Origin: Erigeron canadensis
Lineage: Eukaryota > Streptophyta > Magnoliopsida > Asterales > Asteraceae
NCBI RefSeq assembly: GCF_010389155.1
Contig: NC_057768.1
Location: 16,427,664-16,491,663 of the forward strand
Direction: 5' to 3'
Length of the DNA stretch: 64,000 nt
Part shown: positions 1 through 9,400 of the stretch, piece by piece
Layout: each line of letters starts with the position of its first letter
Position numbering within the stretch: position 1 is the stretch's first letter
Translations under genes and position numbers: made by a program
Notes under the pieces: generated by a model
What the model was told of the DNA's origin: nothing
Database searches by the model: none
Seen by the model: only the letters and a program-made list of their open reading frames with translations

Positions 1-954
1 ATTGACGCGGGCCCGAATGACGTCGTCGGAAATCAACGGGCCACGATCAATAATAATGGAGGTGGAAGAAGGATGGAATGATGGAAAGTCAAAACTTAAC
101 TAGATATACAAGTATAAAGTAAGTATGACTTGAGTGTCGAACAAGGAGGTGGTGAATTGAAAACTTACGTAAACTATTTGGATTTTGAAATGAACTTTGT
201 TAATACGAAAGTTCTGGAAGTTGATTTTAACTAAGAAAAACATAAAAGCAAATAACAACTAAATAAAGAAAGCAAATAAACAAAATAACAAGCAATCAAA
301 TATCAACATATATGTTCACTTAGACATGTTTTCCCCTATCGTGCAATGTTCATGGTTGATTTAAATAGACAATAAAACCGGGTTGACAAACACTTGTTTA
401 TGGGATTTGACTTGTGCTTGAGCAACGGCGTGACACAAACATCTAAAACAATTGCCTAGACGATCATCTACGACAAAAGACTCAAACGTTGAAATCACTA
501 GAAACGATGGACATGAGTATTGCAGTCACAAGTATTCCCCACTCCCACCGTTTGGCATTAAAAACGACTCAAGAGGCTTAAATCAAGATACAAGTGGTGT
601 CCCTTTATGTACCCAATCCAAGCTAACAAGTTATAAAAACATTTAGACGGTCATCTTTTGATGCAAATACAACTTATTAATTTATGAATCTTATTTGACC
701 AATTAACTCCGAAGGTAACATATGATTTTACGTTCATAAACACCATGGTGAAAAATCACCAACATATACGAGTTCAATCAAACGGTCATTTGCAAAGCAC
801 TAACACATGTCATGTTAACCAAATTTATCAACTAATCAAAGTTTGACCCTCGAAAGTCAAAACCCGCAAATAAATGTTTATCAACCAATCAACCACAAAC
901 AATCAAGGGAAAAACATTATATTGTCTAAGCAAACATTATATTTTCTTTTATTT
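1..954. other. Non-coding stretch, no gene recognised
   Basis: AT-rich sequence with stop codons in all frames. The only ORF of any length (452-646) has no recognisable motif. No terminal repeats, tRNA-like structure or splice-bounded exon could be supported. Confidence 0.5.
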
Positions 955-1335
955 TTGGCGTGAGCCAAGTTCCTTTTGCTTGCTCTTGGTTCACACTTCA
1001 AGCTCTCACTATGTATTTGTTTTTAATGGTGTTTAGTTGAGCCTTCCCCCCGGCATGGTTGGGACTTCATAAAAAACACCACAAGGTGAAACCGGTGGCT
1101 CGACCCTTGCTTGGTTAATTGGGAGTTTTTCTCATGTTTTCTTTTGGTAAATGACATGAGTTTTTTCCACTCCTTTTGAGATCCTTGCAGTTAACGTTTC
1201 GGGTAGAGTCTAGAGATAGTTTTTTTCGTTTCATTTCTAGATTATATTTGTAATTGTACCTTTTGGCTGGCAACTAGCGACTTGCTAGTTTGTCCGATTT
1301 AGTAATATAACTTTTTGCCATTCAAAAAATGAAAA
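955..1335 (+). mobile_element. Possible 3' end of a LINE (non-LTR) element
   Basis: The stretch resembles the 3' untranslated tail I recall from plant L1-type LINEs. It has a block around 1043-1085 (agccttccccccggcatggt, then a cttcataaaaaacaccacaagg motif), a T-rich middle, and a terminal 'ttgccattcaaaaaatg' with an A-rich run. No reverse transcriptase ORF is present upstream, so it would be a 5'-truncated copy. No target-site duplication was identified. The call rests on remembered similarity and is weak. Confidence 0.35.
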
Positions 1336-1766
1336 AATTAATACTATCTTTAAATTATATAGAAATGAATTTACAGAATTGCTCAATGCACTAGGCAAAA
1401 AAACACCGTTATATCTTGGGCATGTTTAGTAGAGAGAAATGTAAAGAAATGAAATAAAAGAGTGAAATGAAATAAAAATAAATAAAATTGAGTGAGAAAA
1501 TCAGTAAATTTCCATGTTTGGTAACTTACTTCAGAAATGAACACCAAATCTCGAAAACTAACTAATAATAATGTAATCATTTTAGTTTTAAATAAATAAC
1601 AATCACATAAAAAAAAATAATCAAGAAAATAAATTAATGTTTATAGTTTATCCCAGGAATTCTATGTGTTATTCTTTTTTACGTCCTACCAAACGGATGA
1701 AATGAAATGATTTCTATTTTTTAGTCCTCAATTCCTCCTTACCATCATGGGGATATTTTTGAGAGA
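1336..1766. other. Non-coding AT-rich spacer
   Basis: Contains A-rich runs and 'gaaatgaaat'-type simple repeats. The minus-strand ORF at 1383-1580 is low-complexity (Phe/Leu-rich) and is not a credible gene. Confidence 0.5.
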
Positions 1767-2451
1767 AAATAACCTTAATACCCCATTGTTTCTAAAAGTA
1801 TATCAAATTTACTCAATTTTTCTTGAAATTTCACAAAAAAACCAAATAAAATCGCAATAAAATACAAAAAAACGCATAAAGATTATTAAAAGCGCAATGA
1901 GTTTTTAAGAATCACAATGAGATAATGTAAAATCGCAATGAGATTCTTGAGTTCTTTATAAGATTTATAAATTCTTTATGAGATTTATAAAATCTTTATG
2001 GGATTTCTAAGTTCTTTATATGATTTAATGGTTCTTTATACGATTTATAAGTTCTTTATGGGATTTATAACTTTATGCGGTTTTTATGTCATTTATGCGA
2101 TTTATAGGTTATTTATGCGATTAATATCTTGTTGTACATTTTGATGATCATAAAGAACATATAAATCGCATGAAGAACCTATAAATCACATGAAGAACCT
2201 ATAAATCGCATAAAGAACTTATAAATCTCATAAAGAGCTTATAAATCGCATAAAGAACTTATAAATCTTATAAAGAACTTAAGAATCTCATTGCGATTCT
2301 TACAATCTCATTGCGATTTGATAATCTTTATCCGATTTAGAAAGTGTTTATGCGATTTTTATTACGATTTTGTTGGGTATTTTGTAAGAATTCAAAAAAA
2401 GTTGGGCAAATTGATATGTTTTTCGAAACATTTGGGTACTTAAGGTTATTT
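1767..2451. mobile_element. Foldback-type element with strand-switching internal tandem repeats
   Basis: The ends are inverted: AAATAACCTTAA at 1767 mirrors ttaaggttattt ending at 2451, and the similarity continues inward for more than 80 bp with mismatches. Inside, about 1940-2130 repeats a 19-20-bp unit of the type 'gatttataagttctttatg'. From about 2145 to 2300 the same unit appears as its reverse complement ('cataaagaacttataaatc'). The switch is near 2130-2145. There is no ORF. This looks like a foldback or MITE-like element grown by tandem expansion inside the arms. No target-site duplication was resolved. Confidence 0.6.
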
Positions 2452-2602
2452 AATTTCAGATTAGAATCTTATAAAGTTGATTCAACTTTATAGGTAAGAT
2501 ACAAAGGCTACAATGAATGCTAAAAACATGAAAATCACAAGTATGCAATAGCAAAACAAATCTTTTTACAAAATATTAACATTTCTTCTTAATGTTTGAT
2601 CA

Positions 2603-2873
2603 TTATTTGATTCTCTGTGATTGTGATCTTAACATGAAAACTGTTTGGAAATTGGAAACCACGTCCATCACTCAATGTGTTGCTACAACGTCTCCTCATC
2701 AGAGTAATCTTCACATGTCAGTTGGATCAACTTTAGTCATTAGATTAAATTCAATGTTGACCATTAAATTTAATACAATGGTTAAAGTCGATCAATTTTT
2801 ACCTATACATCAATCCGTTATTTACCAAAAAAAAAAGAAAAAAAAATGTATCCTTTACCTTTTAGCTTTGTAC
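2603..2873 (+). repeat. Direct duplication, copy A (upstream of NDUFA12)
   Basis: Runs from 'ttatttgattctctg' to 'ttttagctttgtac' and is repeated almost identically at 3103-3383. Differences are a few substitutions and the length of an A-rich run. The ORFs read through both copies are frame accidents without motifs. Confidence 0.85.
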
Positions 2874-3060
2874 TAGGGGTGAGCAAAAACCGAACCGAAA
2901 ACCGAAAAACCATGAAAACCGAAAAACCGAACCGAAAAAACCGAAAACCAAAAAAACCAAAAACCATTGGTTTTGGTTTTTTAAAAACCGAAAGTTATGG
3001 TTCGGTTTTGGTTTCTAATGAAAAACCGAACCATAAAAACTGAACCGAACCAAAAATATA
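2874..3060. mobile_element. hAT-like terminus with CCGAA/CGGTTT-rich sequence
   Basis: Starts TAGGGGTGAGCAAAAACCG, a form typical of the ends of plant non-autonomous hAT elements, followed by A/C-rich 'accgaaccgaaaaccg' repeats and the complementary 'ggttttggtttt' strand. The matching opposite end (tgctcacccct) is not seen, so the element looks truncated. It lies between the two copies of the direct duplication. Confidence 0.5.
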
Positions 3061-3102
3061 TATTGTATACTTTATTTTATATTTATATCATTTTATATTA
3101 AT

Positions 3103-3383
3103 TTATTTGATTCTCTGTGATTGTGATCTTAACATGAAAACCGTTTGGAAATGGGAAACCACGTCCATCACTCAATGTGTTGCTACAACGTCTCCTCACC
3201 AGAGTAATCTTCACATGTCAGTTGGATCAACTTTAATCATTAGATTAAATTCAATGTTGACCATTAAATTAAATATGATGGTTAAAATTGATCAATTTTT
3301 ACCTATAAATCAATCCTTTATTTACCAAAAAAAAAATAAAAAATAAAAAATAAAAATGTATCCTTTACCTTTTAGCTCTGTAC
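3103..3383 (+). repeat. Direct duplication, copy B (proximal to NDUFA12)
   Basis: Second copy of the block at 2603-2873, ending about 95 bp before the NDUFA12 start codon. It therefore probably forms part of that gene's promoter or 5' leader. The A-rich tract is longer than in copy A. Confidence 0.85.
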
Positions 3384-3478
3384 CATCTTAACCCCTGCGT
3401 CAATCAGCATTACAGGAGGTCAGAAAAAATAAATACAGAAGCGAGAGGGTGGGGGATCTCATATATGTGGAGGAAGAA

Positions 3479-6400
3479 ATGGCATCATCTGTGGTGAAAA
3501 ACGTTGTCAACTCCATTAGAGAAATGGGTCTTGTTAATTTTGCTAAGGAGCTTCGTCAACAAGGCTTTCTGTAAGTCCCCCCTCCCCTATCTCTATCTCT
3601 ATATCTCACTAAATGAACAAACCCTGTTGGATTTCTCGTCAATTTGTTCATTTCATTCTGTCTAGATGTATATTTAAAGATTAATTAATTAAAGAAAAAG
3701 TGTAGTTTGAAGTTAGGTTATGGGATTTATTTATTCATGCTTTTTATCTTCAGTTATGAAATTGCAATTAAATTTGATAATGTTTTTTAGTGTTGATTAA
3801 GTGGGTGTTTTCATTAGCTTATTCTATTAGCTTATCGGATTTTTGAGATTTCACATAGCTACTTTGCGTTTTTTCTTCGCGCTTATGAGTTTATAACTCA
3901 AGTCTATAACTTCATAAGCCGAAATTAATCACCTTATCTGGCTTTTGATTGTTCGATAAGCTAATCCGAATACACTAATTCTGATCTTGTTTACTTTCAT
4001 ATTATTGAGATTCGGAAAATACTAAAAGGAGCGCCTTTTACAATATTTCCAAGGATAAGTTACACTAGCTGTTTATAAATTATAATGAGTCATTAACTTC
4101 CGTTTTTAGAAACGTTGTTGGGATTTGTGCGGGTGCCTATGTTTGTCTTGGTATAAGGATGGTGATGGTCGTTGCCGGTGCTAATATTAGCCGTTGGTAG
4201 AATATACAGATCTTTGTCGGACTATTTTGGATTTCTAATATTTTAATGGGAGATGAGTGCAAATTTTGTAATGTTCAGGTGCCGATAATGATATTTGAGT
4301 AAAACGAAAATTTTGTTTATGTGTCATTTTATAGTCATAAATTTGAAATGCTGCAATTTTTCCGAAGAGACACACAAAATAAGTGTAATCGTGACATTTG
4401 GAATAGAAAAAGGAGAAGTTATCTTACTTTTCTCTTAAATGATACTTAATCTAATACACCTTAACTCATGTTGAGTGTTCCTGATGTGGCTTGGTATGCT
4501 TCTTTTTTGTATATCTCATATTTAACACACAAAAAAATTCTCCTTGACTTTTGATTAGTAGGCATTTGATAGAAGAATGGAGAATTTTATCAGTTACATA
4601 GTTTAGTTGTGCTTATATTTAAGGTTATTATTTTTTTAGTCTTGTATAAACGCATAATTAAATTTCCTATTGTGTTTGTTTCAGGAATTGTCTTACGGAT
4701 GGAAATCTTTTGTAAGTAAAGCTCCTCCTCTTAAAATAAATTTATGCTTCTGTGAATAAGCACCATTTTATCAGTTTACTCTTATTTTGGTGTACAAGTT
4801 GCAACTGTAATGTAGGGATGTGCACGGGTCAAAACCCGGCCCGACCCGACCCGGGTTGACCCGTGACCCGTAAGTGCTTGAAAAGTGGAACCGTGACCCG
4901 GACCGTTAACCTCCCGGGCGGGTCGGTTCGGGCTCGGGTTTTAACGTGTCGGGCTCGGGTTTTTAAGGGTTGAACCGAAATGGATTCTTCTTGCTGGTAT
5001 TTTGTAAACTACATGTATTTTTGATGAGGCATGCCCGTGTACCTCTTCTATGCTTCGCTTTTTTCTTCTGTGTGCTCAAAATTTACTCAGACAAATGAGA
5101 GAGAGAGAGAAAGAAATGCATATCGCATACATAATCTATATATGACATATGTTTGTGAAGTTCAATAGTTATGTAAATTTAAAACAAATGGATTGAAATG
5201 GGACACGTATGTTCATTTACCTTTTACATCTCCATAACATAAAGATAATATTATATATTATGGTACATGGAGTACAGGTAAGATTTGTACTAGTATTAAA
5301 AAGCTAAAATATGTACAATAATTATTATAATAATAGTATACATGATATATATTTGTACCTTATTGCTTAAGTATTATTTATATTCTGCCTAAATAATTGA
5401 AAATGTATTCACTTCAAATATATATTTGGGTAATATTTCTTTGTCACTCTCAGAAAAGTTCATAGAGAAGCAACTTTTGGTCTAACACTTGAGGTAAGGT
5501 GTATATGCTGTCATTAAAAGTTGAGAAGCAGAGTGTGAAATTTCTGTCAACAATAATATGCAAGATGATATATAACCACATACCCGTTTTTTGCAAGATC
5601 TAAATTTCCCTTTGCTTTATTATTCAATCTTCTTCTTGGTAAAGATATCTCTGGGTTACCTCCTCCTTCTTGAAAATACATAATCTTACCTTCTTCTTTC
5701 ACATATATATATATATAGTGAATAATGTAAGCTCACGGGTCTAACGGGTCAAACCGTTAAACTGCGGGTTTAGACCCGGCCCGAACCGAACCCGGGAAAC
5801 CATTGAAATCACGAACCAAGAACTGGCCCGTTTGGTGTCCGGGCGGGTCGGTTTGGGTCGGTTACGGGCGGGTTAACGGGTCTTTTACTCATCCCTACTG
5901 TAATGTATTGTTGTTCTATGACCCAATTAACCGCAGAACGTCATACAAGATAGCTAACTAAATTTCATAAAGAAATTGGGAGTTTGATGTTTAGGTAGGT
6001 GATCTATGTTTTGTATTCTACTCTTGAACATACTAGGATTTTTCACATTTGTTGCATTTGTGAAAAATGAACTGATTTTTCTATTCTTACAATTCCTAAA
6101 TAACCTGATCATATACATATAGGTGAAATAATAAACAGTGCACATATATTGTAAGTCGTGACAAAATAGTTTGATATGTTCCTTTATGATTTTCATAAAC
6201 CTCAAATGGTTTGCATACTTATAGTAGATTAACGGTACTTCTGTGACGTGAGTTCATGCTGCAAACTACCTTTCTAGTGGATGCTACCCAATTTATATAT
6301 TGCCAAAATATTTCTACTGCAATTTTTTACTGCGTGAGATTGCAAAGCTTAAATAAGCTCCCTTCTTTTAATGATGTCATAATTATCAAAGATTTCCTCA

Positions 6401-9400
6401 CACTTGAATGTGGTCATTAGATCTGCATTTCCCAACTGGTTTAGACCATGCTTTTATTGCTTTGATAGCAAATTAGCAACCGACTATAGGAAAAATGGAA
6501 AATAGCTAATGGGTTGCTAATTTGTTAATTGTACAAGAATGATAACTCTAATTGTAGTGGCTATCAAATGAATTCAGCCTACTTATGCACCAGTACCTTC
6601 TTTTATTTATTAAATTGCTACTGCCTTCTTCTTCACTATAACACACGTTCGCTCCATCTCCTCTCACACACATAACGATGCTGGCCCCAATCCCAGTTCT
6701 AATGCTTATTTGACAATAAAAATCAAATTACTCAACTTAGTGTCACAATAGTATGACATGCTTGGTTTTAAAAGGCAATAGGCACTCTGAGGCGATAAGG
6801 GTCAAGATGCTAAGGTGTTATGCACTTAGTACTAGGCACACGGCTCACATATAAGACTCCTTTTTTCACCAAACACTTGTTTCAGTTTTTTTCTACCAAC
6901 CAACTCATTTTTTAACATCTTTAAAAATCAATGCTACATAAGAATATTATACTATGCTTCAGTTATATACCAAAAGTTTTCACATAAACTTTAGTTACTA
7001 GCGAGTAATGGTATGCTAGGGAAAAAGGAGCAGCCCCTTTTGTTAGGAATAAACTGCACACACACATAAACACAAGAACCAGAAAATAACAAAGAAAGAA
7101 GGACACGAGAGATTTAACGTGGTATCTCACACTAAACTTTGTGAACTATTCCATGGGTTGCAACTGGAATATTTTATTAAAGCTTTCCACCTCTTACTCC
7201 CCTCATGAGGAGTTACAAGTACAAGAAAATAGATAGATTAGGGTTAATGACTTTGCCCAAGATAAACTGAACTGCGCCTAAGTAAACTAAGAGGCTGCTT
7301 CTGCCATAACCAATTAAGGCCAGCTGTACAATCTTATAAACTGGGCTGTATTATCAAGTCTCCATAAACCCAACAATCTCCCACTTTGGAGGCTTGATAA
7401 TCTTCAAACTGCCTTCCGCTGTGTATACTTTACTTGTACATCTAGTAACTCCATCGTCCCATCCTAGTTGCAACTACCTTCTTATCAGTTAACCTGAAGG
7501 TACTATCTCTGCCCTGACTCGTCCTCTGTTTCTGCCGGCTCCCACCGAAACAAACTGCCAGACCCTGAGAAATCCTGAGAACAAATACTCTCCTTTATAA
7601 GCAAGAAATCATCTGGGGAGACATTATTAGTCAAAATTATGGTTTTCACAACCCATTGTCGTTTGGAAGTTGCAACGGAAACTTTGACTATCTTACTGCC
7701 AATGCTCCCACTATCACGATGTTCCTTGACTGGTCTAACCTTTTGAACTCGTTCATCCTGAATCTTCACATTGGCTCTAGGTTTATCTCTTGCAAAGCAA
7801 ACCCTCTTTTGCCCACGAGATTATGTGAACCAAACTTCCTTTTTCTTCAGAACTGATTTATTCTGATCTTCTGATAAGCTAACAAAGTATAATGAACCTC
7901 TCTTGTGTCCATGAGCTATCACAAGACTACCTTTTACAACTTTCCACTGCCCATTCCTGAACTTAACCTCGTGCCCTGAGTCATCCAACTGCCCAACTGA
8001 AATTAAACTCTTCTTCAAGCTTGGAATAACCCTCACGTCTCTCAAAGTCCAAGTAGTACCAGCTCAAGTTATCAAATCAACATCTTCTATGCCCGTAACA
8101 TAAGTGTATCATCATTTGCCAGCTTAACCTTTCCGAAGTCCCCTACTTTAAGATTTTTCAACGCCTCACTGTCGTGGGTAGCATGAAATGTAGCACCAAA
8201 ATCCATTACCCAAGAATCCACACTACTCTCTACACTGCATCTACTTCATCATCTGAAGCAAAAGTAGTGTTCACCTCTTTCTTTTCATTTGGACATTGAT
8301 TCCTAAAATGACCGACCTTTTTACATTTCCAACACGTCACATCATTGCCACTGTTTCCGCTTCTACTACCTCTGTTATAACTTGTTCCTCCACCTACATT
8401 CAACAAGTCACTCGATGATTTGACGAAATTCTTTCGTCTGACAGCTTCGGCTAGAATTAAATCTCGAATCCCTTCAAAAGTGAGCTTTTTGGATCATGTT
8501 GAACTTGTAACCGCTGTAACAGTTCCGGACCAACTGTCAGGACCTCATCATAATCGAATGTTATCTGCAAATGTTATCTTCACTGACTCAAGTCTAGACA
8601 AAATCGAATTCATATTATTGATGTGCACTGAACTTCCTTCCTTCATCCTTGTATTCACCAAATCTCGAATCAAGAAAAATTTATTTGCTGCCGAAGGCTT
8701 TTCGTACATATTATGTTAGGATTCGTGTACATAAATCATATAAACAATCACGAGTACGCAGTGGAAAGAAACGTATAAGCAATACTATTAATTAACAAAG
8801 TAGGAATCGAATATGTACCTTTTAGCATAAGCTTCCAATAATATTAATAATAATATGATTATTATTAGTTAGGGTTTAAAGTAAAACCCCTCTACGATCG
8901 CACACACGACCAAAGTAGTTATTATATTATTCACTATTGGCGGCTAGAATAATTTAACTATTTGGGATTCATTGTTGTCGATTGATTCGACCCAGAGAAA
9001 AACAATGAGTATTAATATAGTTGTTAGGGTTAATTATTAGGATATATATAGGGTATAAATATATCCTTAGTAACTTAACCTCCAAGCTATCATATTTTGA
9101 CTTGGACTAGGGTTTAATTAATAATTACATTATTTATTAATTACATTAATTATTAATTAATATTTAATAATTAATAATTCATATTTATTAATTAATAGAT
9201 ATTTATAAATAAAATATCTAGTTAATAATGTCCAATATCATTTCTCTCGATTATGGTGATTATAAATATATAGATACAATATGTACATATTAACCGAATA
9301 TCTAAGTGTTCATTATGTGTGACCCCGTACGCTCAAATACTTTCCGGACATGCGTTTATTTAACGTGATCATATTCCAACATATTAGACAACACATCCAT

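Noticed and set aside
1900..2340. CRISPR-like regularly repeated 20-bp units
   Set aside because: Units abut without unique spacers, drift in sequence and flip strand at the centre. The context is a plant genome, so it is a foldback minisatellite.
2592..3346. Two similar ORFs (94 and 79 codons) as a small gene family
   Set aside because: They are the two copies of a direct non-coding duplication, have no motif, and read into A-runs and hAT-like repeat.
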